DNA of 64,000 nucleotides from Anaeromyxobacter diazotrophicus (lineage in GTDB: Bacteria; Myxococcota; Myxococcia; Myxococcales; Anaeromyxobacteraceae): the NCBI RefSeq assembly GCF_013340205.1, contig NZ_BJTG01000002.1, positions 434,001-498,000 on the forward strand, read 5' to 3'. Positions 7,175 through 15,739 of the stretch are shown piece after piece. The notes under the pieces were generated by a model, which worked only from the letters and a program-made list of their open reading frames with translations, was not told the DNA's origin and ran no database searches. A program made the translations under genes and the position numbers. Position 1 is the first letter of the stretch. Every line of letters begins with the position of its first letter.

Positions 7175-9133
7175 ATGCGTCGGAACCCTAGAGCGTGGCA
7201 CGCGGTTCGTCGCACGTTGATCCTGCTCGCGGACGGCGCGGTGGCCGTCCTCGCGCTGCGCCTGGCGCTGGAGGTGCGCTTCGAGGGCCGCGTCCCCGAC
7301 GCCTACCTGGCCTCGCTGCCGCGGGCGGCGCTGATCGTGGCGGGGTGCCGCGTGCTGTGCAGCCGCGCCGCCTCGCTCGACCGCTGGACCTTCCGGCTGG
7401 CGGGGATGTCGGACGCGCTCCGGGTGAGCTTCGCGGCGCTGGCCGGCACCGGGCTGTTCGCGGCGGCCGCGCCGCTCGTGCCGGGCGGCGTGCCGCGCTC
7501 GGTGATCGTGCTCGAGTTCTTCCTCACCACCTCCGCCTACGGCGCGCTGCGCTTCGGGCCGCGGGCGCTCCTGCGCTGGTCGAAGCGCCTGGCGCGCTCC
7601 GGGCCCGGCGCCGACCGGACCGTGATCATCGGCGACGGCAGCGCCGCCGAGCTCCTCGGGCGCGACCTCGAGCGGAGCACCACCGCGCTCCACCAGGTCG
7701 TGGGCGTGGTGTGCAGCGATCGCCTGCTGGTGGGCTCCCGGCTGGCGGGCCTGCCGGTGCTCGGGGTGATCGGGGAGCTGCCCGCGCTCATCGCCCGCCA
7801 CCGCGTCTCGACGGTCCTCCTGGCCGAGCGCTGCGGCTCGGGCGAGGACGTGCGCCGCATCATCGAGACCTGCGCCGCCTGCCGGGTCCGCTTCAAGATC
7901 GTGCCCGCCTCCTTCGACCAGTCCGTGCGGCTCTCGGCCTCGATGCTGGCCGACGTGTCCCCGGCCGACCTGCTCCCGCGCGACAGCGTGGCGTTCGACG
8001 AGGAGGCCATCCGGGCGCTGGTCGCGGACCGCCGCGCCCTCGTCACCGGCGCGGGCGGGACGATCGGCGGGGAGCTGTGCGCGCAGCTGGCGCGCTTCGG
8101 GGCGCGGCAGCTCGTCATGGTGGACATGAACGAGAACGAGCTGTACCTCGGCAGCCGGCGGCTCGCCGCCCGCCACCCCGAGCTGGAGATCCGGACCGAG
8201 GTGGCCGACGTCCGCGACGCCGACGCGCTGCTGCGGCTCGGCGAGCGGTACCGCCCGCAGGACGTCTTCCACGCCGCCGCCCACAAGCACGTGCCGCTCA
8301 TGGAGCTGGCGCCGGACGAGGCGGTCAAGAACAACGTGTTCGGCACGCTCAACGCGGCCCGCATGGCGGACGGCTGCGGGGCCGAGCGCTTCGTGCTCAT
8401 CTCGACCGACAAGGCGGTGAAGCCCACCTCGGTCATGGGCGCGACGAAGCGGGTGGCCGAGCTGGTGGTGAGGGACCTCGGCCGCAGCTCGCGCACCCGG
8501 GTCACGGCGGTGCGCTTCGGGAACGTCCTCGGCTCCGCCGGCAGCGTCGTGCCCATCTTCAAGGAGCAGATCGCCCGCGGCGGCCCGGTGACCGTGACCC
8601 ACGCCGAGTGCACGCGCTACTTCATGACCATCTCCGAGGCGGTCGGGCTCACGCTGCTGGCGGGGCTCGGCGGCTACGGCGACCTGTGCGTGCTCGACAT
8701 GGGCGAGCCCATCCGGATCGCCGACCTCGCCCGCTACATGATCACGCTGGCCGGCCGCGCCGGCGAGGTCGAGGTCACCTACACCGGCCTGCGGCCGGGC
8801 GAGAAGCTCCACGAGGAGCTGCTCACCGAGGACGAGGAGCGCTCGGAGCGCGTGCGCAACCGGATCCACGTGACCGAGAGCCCCGCGCCGCCGCCCGACC
8901 TCGCCCACTGGCTGGGCGAGCTGAAGCGGCTCGCCGAGGTCGGCGACCGGAACACGCTCCTGGCCGTGCTGCGCGCCCTGGTGCCGACCTACCGGCCCTC
9001 GCGCAACGTGGCAGAGCTCGAGCTGTTGACGACGCCGGCCGGGCGCGCGGCGGCGCGCCGGACCAGCGGCGTGCGCGGACCGGCCGTGGTGGTGGGCGGG
9101 GGCGCCGAGGCGCCTCGGGTGCTGACGGACTGA
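7175..9133 (+). CDS. Membrane-bound nucleoside-diphosphate-sugar 4,6-dehydratase (FlaA1/PglF/CapD family)
   Basis: About 652 residues. Hydrophobic helices occupy the first ~110 residues, followed by a Rossmann-type CoA-binding-like domain and then a short-chain dehydrogenase domain with TGAGGTIGGEL (NAD-binding, around residue 292), FHAAAHKHVPLME and ISTDKAVKPTSVMGATKR. The catalytic Thr-Asp-Lys and the Met that replaces the usual Tyr are characteristic of PglF/FlaA1 4,6-dehydratases acting on UDP-GlcNAc. The ATG at 7175 is preferred because a purine-rich GGGGGG run lies just upstream; the ATG at 7133 (14 codons earlier) is an alternative with a weaker ribosome-binding site. The tyrosine autokinase gene follows after 12 bp. 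Confidence 0.92.
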   Translation: MRRNPRAWHAVRRTLILLADGAVAVLALRLALEVRFEGRVPDAYLASLPRAALIVAGCRVLCSRAASLDRWTFRLAGMSDALRVSFAALAGTGLFAAAAPLVPGGVPRSVIVLEFFLTTSAYGALRFGPRALLRWSKRLARSGPGADRTVIIGDGSAAELLGRDLERSTTALHQVVGVVCSDRLLVGSRLAGLPVLGVIGELPALIARHRVSTVLLAERCGSGEDVRRIIETCAACRVRFKIVPASFDQSVRLSASMLADVSPADLLPRDSVAFDEEAIRALVADRRALVTGAGGTIGGELCAQLARFGARQLVMVDMNENELYLGSRRLAARHPELEIRTEVADVRDADALLRLGERYRPQDVFHAAAHKHVPLMELAPDEAVKNNVFGTLNAARMADGCGAERFVLISTDKAVKPTSVMGATKRVAELVVRDLGRSSRTRVTAVRFGNVLGSAGSVVPIFKEQIARGGPVTVTHAECTRYFMTISEAVGLTLLAGLGGYGDLCVLDMGEPIRIADLARYMITLAGRAGEVEVTYTGLRPGEKLHEELLTEDEERSERVRNRIHVTESPAPPPDLAHWLGELKRLAEVGDRNTLLAVLRALVPTYRPSRNVAELELLTTPAGRAAARRTSGVRGPAVVVGGGAEAPRVLTD

Positions 9134-9145
9134 CGGAGCGAGCAC

Positions 9146-11398
9146 ATGGCGAGCGAGAACGAGGCGGTGGGCGTGGTGCGGGGCGGGCGTGCGCTCGCGG
9201 CGCCGCGCGGGACCCGGCGCGAGGAGCCGAGCCTGGGCGAGCTCCTCCAGGCGCTGATCGACGGGAAGGGCTGGGTGCTGGGCGCGCTGGCGCTGGCGCT
9301 CGCCGCGGCCGGCGCGTACCTGTTCCTCGCGCCGCCGCTCTACCGCTCCTCCGCCCTGGTCCAGGTCGACGACGAGCCGGCGCCGCTGAGCGAGGCGGAC
9401 CGGGCCGATCACGTGGCGGCCCTGCTCCTCGAGCAGAAGCTCCCGATCGAGGGCGAGATGGAGATCATGCGCTCGCGCTCGCTCGCCGGCCCGGTCGTGG
9501 ACGCGCTCGGGCTGACGGTGGTGGCGGCGCCCCGGCGCGTGCCGCTGCTCGGCGACGCGCTGGCGCGGCGCCGCGCCGCGGAGCCCCCGGCGGCGCCGCC
9601 GCTCGCGGCGCTCGGCCGCTTCGGCTGGGGCGGGGAGCGGATCGCGGTCGCGCGGCTGGAGGTGTCCGACGACCTGCTCGACGAGCCCATCTGGCTGACG
9701 GCGCTCGGCGAGGGCCGCTACCGGCTCGCCGGCCGCGACGGCGCGCCGTGGGCGGTGGGCAGCGTGGGCGCGCCGGTGACCTCCACCGCCGCGGGTCACC
9801 GCGTCGAGCTGAGCGTCGCCGAGCTCGTCGCGCGCCCCGGCACCGAGTTCCGCCTGGAGCGGCGCCGGCGCGACACCGTGATCGACGAGCTGCAGCGCGA
9901 GCTCCGGATCGAGGAGAAGGTGAAGAAGAGCGGCGTGGTGGCGGTGGAGCTCGAGGGGCGCGACCCCGCGCGCGTCGCGGCCATCGTCGGCGCGCTCTCC
10001 TCGGCTTACGTGGCGCAGAACGTGGAGCGGAAGACGGCGGCCGCAGGCCGGACGCTCGCGTTCCTGGAGGCGCAGCTGCCGCTCGTGAAGGCGAGCCTCG
10101 ACGCGGCCGAGGGCGCGCTCTCGGCCTACCGCTCGCGCAAGGCCACCGTCGATCTGCCGATCGAGGCCAAGGCGACGGTGGACCGGTTCGCCGAGCTCGA
10201 CAAGCAGGTGGCGCAGCTCGCCGCCGAGCGGGAGCAGCTGGCGCAGAAGTACGGTCCGCAGCACCCGGACCTGGTGGCGCTCGATCGCAAGCTGGAGGCG
10301 GCCCGCCGGGAGCGCGCGTCCTTCGAGCCCCAGGTGCGCGCCGCGCCGGCCACGCAGATGGACGCCTCCCGGCTCACCCGCGAGGTGAACGCGAAGGCGG
10401 ACATCTACCTGTCGCTGCTCAACAAGGCGCAGGCGCTCCGGGTCCTCAAGTCGGGCAACCTCGGCAACGTGCGCCTGGTGGACGCGCCGGTGGTGGCGCA
10501 CAAGCCCTTCACGCCCAAGCCCGTCCCGGTGCTGGCGCTGGCGGCCCTGGTCGGGCTCGCGCTCGGCTGCGGCCTCGCCATCGCCGTGCGCGTGCTGCAC
10601 GAGGAGCTGGTGGACCCGCAGCTCATCGAGGGGGCCCTCGGGCTGCCGATCCTGGCGGCCGTGCCGCACAGCGAGGAGGAGGCGCGGCTCGAGCGCCGCG
10701 GGCGGCGCGGTCGCGCCGCGCTGGCGGCGGCGGCGCCGGACGATCTCGCCACCGAGAACCTGCGCGCCCTGCGCACCGCGCTCGGCTTCCTGCTCAACGC
10801 GCGCGGCAACGTGGTCGCCCTGAGCTCGCCCTCCCCGACGGTGGGCAAGAGCTTCGTGGCGGTGAACCTGGCCCACCTCTTCGCCGCCGCGGGGAAGCGC
10901 GTGCTGCTCGTGGACGCGGACCTCCGCCGCGGCGGGCTGCAGCGGTTCTTCTCGGCCGGCGCGCACGCCGGCCTGGCGGACGTCCTGGCCGGCCGCACGC
11001 TGGCGGCGGAGGCCATCCAGAGCACCGGCACCGCCAACCTGGACCTGCTGTCCGCGGGCCACCTGCCGGAGCACCCCGCCGAGCTGCTCGCCAGCCCGCG
11101 CCTGCACGAGGTCCTGCGGGCGGCCGCGACCCGCTACGACGTGGTGGTCGTGGACGCCCCGCCGATCCTGGCGGTCACCGACCCGGTGCTGGTCGCCCGC
11201 TGCGCCGACGTGAACCTGCTCGTGCTGCGGTCCGGCCGCGACCCGCTGAGCGAGATCGCGCTCGCCCTGGAGCGCTACGCCCAGAGCGGCGTGACCGTGC
11301 ACGGCGCGATCATGAACGCCGCGCGGCCGGCGCACGGCTATCGCGGCGCGTACGAGCACCGCTCCTACCGGCGGCCCAGGGTGAAGCTCGCCGGGTAG
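9146..11398 (+). CDS. Wzc-type polysaccharide co-polymerase with tyrosine autokinase domain
   Basis: A 750-residue inner-membrane protein of the BY-kinase class. It has an N-terminal Wzz domain with TM1 at about residues 45-65, a long periplasmic region with coiled coils (residues 290-420), a GNVR-like segment and TM2 at about 450-480, then a cytoplasmic kinase. The kinase has Walker A SPSPTVGKS (about residues 559-568), Walker A' LLVDADLRR and Walker B VVVVDAPP. The C-terminus has three tyrosines within 16 residues (GYRGAYEHRSY), the usual autophosphorylation cluster, here short. It controls chain length and export of the polymer. It closes the dehydratase-kinase pair; the next gene is convergent. 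Confidence 0.92.
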   Translation: MASENEAVGVVRGGRALAAPRGTRREEPSLGELLQALIDGKGWVLGALALALAAAGAYLFLAPPLYRSSALVQVDDEPAPLSEADRADHVAALLLEQKLPIEGEMEIMRSRSLAGPVVDALGLTVVAAPRRVPLLGDALARRRAAEPPAAPPLAALGRFGWGGERIAVARLEVSDDLLDEPIWLTALGEGRYRLAGRDGAPWAVGSVGAPVTSTAAGHRVELSVAELVARPGTEFRLERRRRDTVIDELQRELRIEEKVKKSGVVAVELEGRDPARVAAIVGALSSAYVAQNVERKTAAAGRTLAFLEAQLPLVKASLDAAEGALSAYRSRKATVDLPIEAKATVDRFAELDKQVAQLAAEREQLAQKYGPQHPDLVALDRKLEAARRERASFEPQVRAAPATQMDASRLTREVNAKADIYLSLLNKAQALRVLKSGNLGNVRLVDAPVVAHKPFTPKPVPVLALAALVGLALGCGLAIAVRVLHEELVDPQLIEGALGLPILAAVPHSEEEARLERRGRRGRAALAAAAPDDLATENLRALRTALGFLLNARGNVVALSSPSPTVGKSFVAVNLAHLFAAAGKRVLLVDADLRRGGLQRFFSAGAHAGLADVLAGRTLAAEAIQSTGTANLDLLSAGHLPEHPAELLASPRLHEVLRAAATRYDVVVVDAPPILAVTDPVLVARCADVNLLVLRSGRDPLSEIALALERYAQSGVTVHGAIMNAARPAHGYRGAYEHRSYRRPRVKLAG

Positions 11399-11440
11399 CC
11401 CGGCTGTGCGCGAGCCCGCGGGGGGCGGGCGACGCGGCGG

Positions 11441-11802
11441 CTCATGATTGGCCAGGAGTCGGCCGCGCCCCGTCCCAGCAGCAGGGAGGTGCGTGGCCCT
11501 CTTGTGGCCGCCGCCCCTCCGAGCCAGGGCGCCGCCCGGCGAGCGGCGCCGGCGAGGCGTCGCCCCGCGTCCGCGGCGCCGTCCGCGAGATCGGCTCACG
11601 ATCCGGTACCGCGCCGTCGCTGCGTCCGTGTCGAGCCAGCGGCCTCAGCGCCCTCGCCGCACGCCCCTGAAGTGCTTCCGCCAGCGAGAGCTGGAGCGCT
11701 CCGGTCCGCGTCCTTCCGGAACTGTTCCATGTGCTCCCTTCCGAAGACCTGCTCGGCGTGCAGCGAGTTGTGATTGCGGCAACACAGTCTCAGATTGTCG
11801 GC
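11441..11802. repeat. Diverged direct repeat, copy A (HNH 3' end plus downstream flank)
   Basis: By eye this segment aligns with 59272-59637 in the same orientation, with roughly three quarters of bases identical and several blocks of more than 15 identical bases. It covers the last ~70 codons of the HNH gene and about 155 bp of DNA beyond its stop. Both copies begin with CTCATGATTG. Confidence 0.85.
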
Positions 11803-12744
11803 GGTGCTGCGCCCGCCGAGCGCGACCGGGTCGATGTGGTCGAGCTCGAGCCGCTTCGTCGAGCCGCAGACGCTCCCGTCCGGCAGGCGGAAGCTGCAGC
11901 GGCCGCCGTCCCGCTTCCACACCTCCCGCGCGACCGCCGCCGGGACGTGGCGCGGGTCGGCGGAGGGCTTCTGAGGCGCCGGCCGCGGCCGCTTCACGAG
12001 GCCGCGCCGGCGGTCGGTCTTCTCGAGGAGGAGGTCGAGCGCGGCGGTGAGCACCGCCTCGGTGTCGCCGTCGGGGATGGCGTGGGAGAGCGCGTCCTTG
12101 GCGGCGTCGAGCTTGGCGAGGAACGCCTTCGAGACGGTGACGTGGTAGCGGCGGAGGTCAGCGTCGAGGGGCACCACCTCGTCGCGCGGCCGAGCTGGCG
12201 CGGAGAAGAGGTCGGGGCCCGGCTGTACCCTTTCGGACTTCGCCGGCGAAGTCCGTTCGGGTACAGGCGAGGCGGTCCGCGCCTCCGCGGGCGCGCTCGC
12301 GCGCAGTGGCGGCGCGGTGCGCGCGAGCGCCGTGACCACCTCGCGCCGCGGCGGATTCGCGACCGGCCTGAGCTCCGCGACGAGCGCCTCCGCCTCGCGC
12401 TTCGAGAGGCCGTAGAAGCGCGGCAGCACCTCGCCCGCGTTCTCAGGGGTGAGCGCCTTCGAGAGCTCGTACACCACCGACATGCACACGCGGCCGTCCC
12501 GGAGCGGCTCTACCACCGCGGGGAAGCGCTGGACGAGCGCAGCCGCGGTCATCCGACGAGCGGCGGCGCTGCTCGTGAGCCGGAGCTCGCGCTCGAGGTA
12601 CTGGAAGAGCGAGGCGTAGCCGAGCGTGCCCCACCCGCGCTGGCGGTCGAAGTCCGCCAGGGCGACGAGAAAGTCGGCGAGGCGGCTTCGCTCCTCGGCG
12701 AGGAGCGAGGCGATGCGTCGGGAGAGGGCGCGGGCGTCGGTCAT
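11596..12744 (-). CDS. HNH endonuclease-domain protein
   Basis: A 382-residue protein of the type that occurs in several copies in myxobacterial genomes. The N-terminal helical region (residues 1-145) carries YLERELRLTSSAAARRMTAA. A Pro/Ala-rich linker follows, then a helical segment beginning YHVTVSKAFLAKLDAAKD. The C-terminal HNH nuclease fold runs RCSFRLPDGSVCGS, LELDHIDPVALGG (first His about residue 303) and DNLRLCCRNHN. The HNH residues look intact, so a metal-dependent nuclease is expected; the biological target is unknown. It interrupts the glycan locus, which suggests it arrived by insertion. A truncated, frameshifted relative lies at 59458-59915. The last 35 codons, after the nuclease fold, are low-complexity. 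Confidence 0.88.
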   Translation of the reverse strand: MTDARALSRRIASLLAEERSRLADFLVALADFDRQRGWGTLGYASLFQYLERELRLTSSAAARRMTAAALVQRFPAVVEPLRDGRVCMSVVYELSKALTPENAGEVLPRFYGLSKREAEALVAELRPVANPPRREVVTALARTAPPLRASAPAEARTASPVPERTSPAKSERVQPGPDLFSAPARPRDEVVPLDADLRRYHVTVSKAFLAKLDAAKDALSHAIPDGDTEAVLTAALDLLLEKTDRRRGLVKRPRPAPQKPSADPRHVPAAVAREVWKRDGGRCSFRLPDGSVCGSTKRLELDHIDPVALGGRSTADNLRLCCRNHNSLHAEQVFGREHMEQFRKDADRSAPALAGGSTSGACGEGAEAAGSTRTQRRRGTGS

Positions 12745-13046
12745 ACGGAGAGTGTCTCATGCGTGTTCGAGGCCTCCCCGGACGCACGAGGTTCGCGCTG
12801 GACCGGCGCGAAAGGCACGCCCGGCGAGAACGGGTTCGGTCGGCCGTCGCTCCTCGGAGCGGCCCGGCGCGGCCGCGGGAGAGGCCTCCTCGCGCCTTCG
12901 CGTTCGCCGAAGCGCGATCCGCGCGGGAACGCGTCAAGCTCCCATGCGGGATGACCCAGGATAGTGACGCATCGTGAATGGCGGTCCGCCCAGCCATGCA
13001 TCGCCACCGGTCACGCGTGTTCACCCTCGCCGGGCCACGGGCCGCT
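12745..13046. other. Non-coding gap between the HNH gene and a glycosyltransferase gene
   Basis: About 300 bp with no open frame that has domain content or good coding character. It serves as the upstream region of the HNH gene (minus strand) and the downstream region of the glycosyltransferase gene. No repeat shared with the other HNH copy, no clear promoter hexamers and no terminator hairpin were seen. Confidence 0.6.
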
Positions 13047-14363
13047 CTACTCCGCCGCCCCCGACGACGCGGCCGGGCCGAGCTCCTGCGGAGCCCGCGC
13101 GGGCGCCTTCCGCGCCCGCGGCGGTGCCCCCATCGCCGCGAGCAGGTGATCGCGCAGCCGCGCGGCGTTCTCGCGCAGGTCGAAGCGCGCGAGCACGCGG
13201 GCGCGGCCCGCCTCCGCCAGGCGCCGGGCCAGCGGCGGGTCGCGGTGGAGGCGCTCCAGGGCGGCCGCGAGCGCGGGCGCGTCCTGCGGCGGCGCCAGGA
13301 GCCCGGTCCGCCCGTCCTCGACCAGCTCCGGGATGCCGGAGACGCGCGTCGAGACGACCGGGAGGCCCATGGCCATCGCCTCCATGAGCGCCACCGGGAT
13401 GCCGTCCATCATCCCGGCCGGCGTGACCACGCTCGGCAGGGCCATGGCGTCGGAGCCCTCCAGGAGCGCCCGGATCCGGTCCTGGGGCTGGTTCCCGACG
13501 AGCGCGACCCGGTCGCCCAGGCCCAGCGCGGCCACCTGGCGCTCGACCGCCGCCCGCTCCGGCCCGTCGCCGACGAGCACGCACCGGATCGGCACGCCGC
13601 GGTCGCGCAGGAGCGCGCAGGCCTCCACCAGCCAGCGGTGCCCCTTGTAGTCGCGCAGGCCCGCCACGCACGCCACGCGGAAGAGTCCGTCCGGGCTCCG
13701 GGGCGGGCGCCGCGGGAAGAGCCGCGGGTCGACGCCGCACGGGATGACCACCGTCCGCGCCGCCGCGGCCGGCCCGTAGAGCCGCTCCAGCAGCGCGCGG
13801 TTGTAGCGCGAGATCGTCACCACGAACCGGGCGGCCGCGAGCTTCTGCTCCAGCATGGCGCGGTCCAGGTAGAGGTCGTGCGCGTGCGCCGTGAAGCTGT
13901 AGCCGATGCCGGTCAGCCGCTCCACGACGTAGGCCGCCAGCGCCGGGTGCGTCGCCCAGTGGGCGTGCACGTGCGCCACCCCGCGCGCCTCCATCCGCCG
14001 CGCCACCACCGCGGCGCGCGGCACGACCACCAGCGCCTTGGCCAGGAACGCCGGCGAGCGGAGGTTCCCGGCGACCGCCCGCGCCCAGGCGCCGAGGTAC
14101 GCCCGCGGCCGCCGCGCCAGCCAGTGGAGCTGGGCCAGGACGAGCTCGGCCGAGAGGCCGCGGTGGTAGTGGACCCGCTCCGTCAGCGCCTCGGCCCCGG
14201 GCTGGCGCAGGCCGGTGGCGGCGCCGAAGAGCGGGAAGATCTCGAGGTCCACGCCCAGGCGCCGCAGCTCCAGCATCTCGTGCAGGATGAAGGTCTCGGT
14301 GACCGCCGGGTACCACGACATGAGGTAGCCGACGCGGGCGGAGGGCTCCGGGGAAGGCGTCAT
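13047..14363 (-). CDS. GT4-family glycosyltransferase
   Basis: A 438-residue GT-B enzyme. The N-terminal domain starts VGYLMSWYPAVTETFILHEM, typical of the colanic-acid WcaL/EpsE-like group, and has HVHAHWATHPALAAYV and SFTAHAHDLY. The C-terminal domain has CVAGLRDYKGHRWLVEA, VGNQPQDRIRALLEGSDA, and DGIPVALMEAMAMGLPVVST. The ATG at 14363 is chosen because the open frame continues upstream only as antisense of the next gene; a GTG three codons earlier is possible. It is the downstream member of a two-gene unit with the glycosyltransferase ending at 14369 (5-bp gap). The PAVTETF motif group often transfers to polymer repeat units during EPS assembly. Confidence 0.88.
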   Translation of the reverse strand: MTPSPEPSARVGYLMSWYPAVTETFILHEMLELRRLGVDLEIFPLFGAATGLRQPGAEALTERVHYHRGLSAELVLAQLHWLARRPRAYLGAWARAVAGNLRSPAFLAKALVVVPRAAVVARRMEARGVAHVHAHWATHPALAAYVVERLTGIGYSFTAHAHDLYLDRAMLEQKLAAARFVVTISRYNRALLERLYGPAAAARTVVIPCGVDPRLFPRRPPRSPDGLFRVACVAGLRDYKGHRWLVEACALLRDRGVPIRCVLVGDGPERAAVERQVAALGLGDRVALVGNQPQDRIRALLEGSDAMALPSVVTPAGMMDGIPVALMEAMAMGLPVVSTRVSGIPELVEDGRTGLLAPPQDAPALAAALERLHRDPPLARRLAEAGRARVLARFDLRENAARLRDHLLAAMGAPPRARKAPARAPQELGPAASSGAAE

Positions 14364-14368
14364 CGCGG

Positions 14369-15607
14369 TCACCGGGAGGAGCCGGCGCGCCGGCCGGCGA
14401 CGGACGCGTAGAGGTCGAGCGTGAGGTCCACGATCCGCTCCAGCCCGAAGCGGGCGAGCACGAGCGCCCGCGCCGCCTCCCCGCGCCGGGCGGCGCCGGG
14501 GCCGCCCTGGAGCGCCTCCGCCAGCGCCGCCGCCAGCGCCGGCGGATCCTCGGGCGGGACCAGGCGCCCGGCGCCGCCGTCGGCCAGCACCTCCGCCGAG
14601 CCGCCCACCCGCGTCGCGACCACCGGCAGCCCGCAGCTCATGGCTTCGAGGAGCGCCACCGGCAGGCCCTCCGTGCGCGACGGGAGCACCGCGGCGTCGG
14701 CGGCGCGCAGGTAGGGCGCCGCGTCCGGCACCGCCCCCACGAACGCGATCGACCCGCCCGCGCCGCGCGCCGACGCGAGCTGCTCGAGCCGCGCCTGCTC
14801 GGCCCCGGCGCCGACGAGGGCGAGGCGCGCGCCCGGCACCCGCGCCGCCACCTCCGGCCAGGCTTCGACGAGCACGTCCACTCCCTTCTCCGGCGCGAGG
14901 CGGCCCGTGTAGACGGCGAGCGGGCCGGCGGGGAGGCCGAGCGCCCGCCGCAGGGCGGCGCGCTCCGAGGCCCCGGCCGGCGCGTACCGCTCGGTGTCCA
15001 CGCCGTTGCCGATGCTCCACAGCTTCTCCGGCGGCGCGCCCGCCGCCAGGAGCTCGTCGCGGATGGCGCGGCTCACCGCCACGAAGGCGTCGGCCCGCGT
15101 CACCACCGCCCGCAGCCGGGCCCGCCCCACCGCGCTCCGGGAGAGCACGCCGACGTCCCCGATCTCTCCGCACGCGTGCGGGTTCACGATGAGCGGAAGC
15201 CCCGCCAGCGGTCCGGCGGCGAGCCCCACCGTCGAGGGCGAGAGCAGCTGGTGCGCGTGCAGCACGTCCACCTGGCGCGCCAGCCGCAGGACGGCGCGCA
15301 CCCCGCCGGCGACGAAGGCGAGGCTGCCCGCCGCGCCCTGCGCGCGCGCCAGCCCGACCCGGTGCACGCGGACCCCGCCCATCCGCTCGAACCGCGGGAG
15401 CCCCGGCTGGAGCCGCGTCACCACGTGGACCTCGGCGCCGCGGTCCGCGAGCTTCAGGCCGAGCCGCAGGGTGTGGCTCTGGATCCCGCCGATGGACGGT
15501 GGGAAGAGCGCCGTGAGGAGGCAGACCCGCGGGAGCCGCGCCGCCGCCGGTGCGCCCCCGCTCGCGCGCGACCCGTCGCCCCGCTCCGCCGCCGCCGCCA
15601 CGCCCAT
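14369..15607 (-). CDS. GT4-family glycosyltransferase
   Basis: A 412-residue GT-B enzyme. The acceptor domain has CLLTALFPPSIGGIQSHTLRLG and DVLHAHQLLSPSTVGLAAG. The donor domain has AVYTGRLAPEKGVDVLVEAW, FVGAVPDAAPYLRAADAAVLPSRTEGLPVALLEAMSC and VGGSAEVLADGGAGRLVPP, with the EX7E glutamates present. The ATG at 15607 begins an Ala/Gly-rich leader of about 25 residues before the first strand. It starts divergently from the next glycosyltransferase (132-bp shared upstream region) and is followed by the glycosyltransferase at 13047-14363. Confidence 0.88.
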   Translation of the reverse strand: MGVAAAAERGDGSRASGGAPAAARLPRVCLLTALFPPSIGGIQSHTLRLGLKLADRGAEVHVVTRLQPGLPRFERMGGVRVHRVGLARAQGAAGSLAFVAGGVRAVLRLARQVDVLHAHQLLSPSTVGLAAGPLAGLPLIVNPHACGEIGDVGVLSRSAVGRARLRAVVTRADAFVAVSRAIRDELLAAGAPPEKLWSIGNGVDTERYAPAGASERAALRRALGLPAGPLAVYTGRLAPEKGVDVLVEAWPEVAARVPGARLALVGAGAEQARLEQLASARGAGGSIAFVGAVPDAAPYLRAADAAVLPSRTEGLPVALLEAMSCGLPVVATRVGGSAEVLADGGAGRLVPPEDPPALAAALAEALQGGPGAARRGEAARALVLARFGLERIVDLTLDLYASVAGRRAGSSR

Positions 15608-15739
15608 CCAGCCTCCCCTCGCGTACAAGGGTGCACGCTCCTCGCCCGCACGGCCACCGCCCGCCCAGCGCCTCCCTCGGGGCCTGGGCGCCGCCTCCGC
15701 CCCGGCCCGCGGCGCCGGGCGTGCCCATATTCCAGGGAC

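Noticed and set aside
7196-7212. TGGCACGCGGTTCGTC as a second sigma-54 promoter
   Set aside because: The GC of the -12 element is not at the right spacing (the base pair after ten bases is GT), and the site lies inside the start of the dehydratase gene.
5777-11599. A 1940-codon open frame on the minus strand
   Set aside because: It runs antisense through the FemAB-like, 4,6-dehydratase and tyrosine-kinase genes, has low-complexity Arg/Ala/Gly/His sequence and no domain. Long antisense frames are expected when third codon positions are nearly all G or C.
7195-11670. A 1491-codon open frame on the plus strand
   Set aside because: Shadow of the dehydratase and kinase genes in another frame; no recognisable motif, Arg/Ala/Gly-rich throughout.
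11444-11773. Plus-strand ORF shared by both HNH repeat copies (59279-59608 in copy B)
   Set aside because: Similarity follows from DNA-level conservation; the frame is antisense to the HNH codons, and the conserved protein end is the mirror of the nuclease motif.
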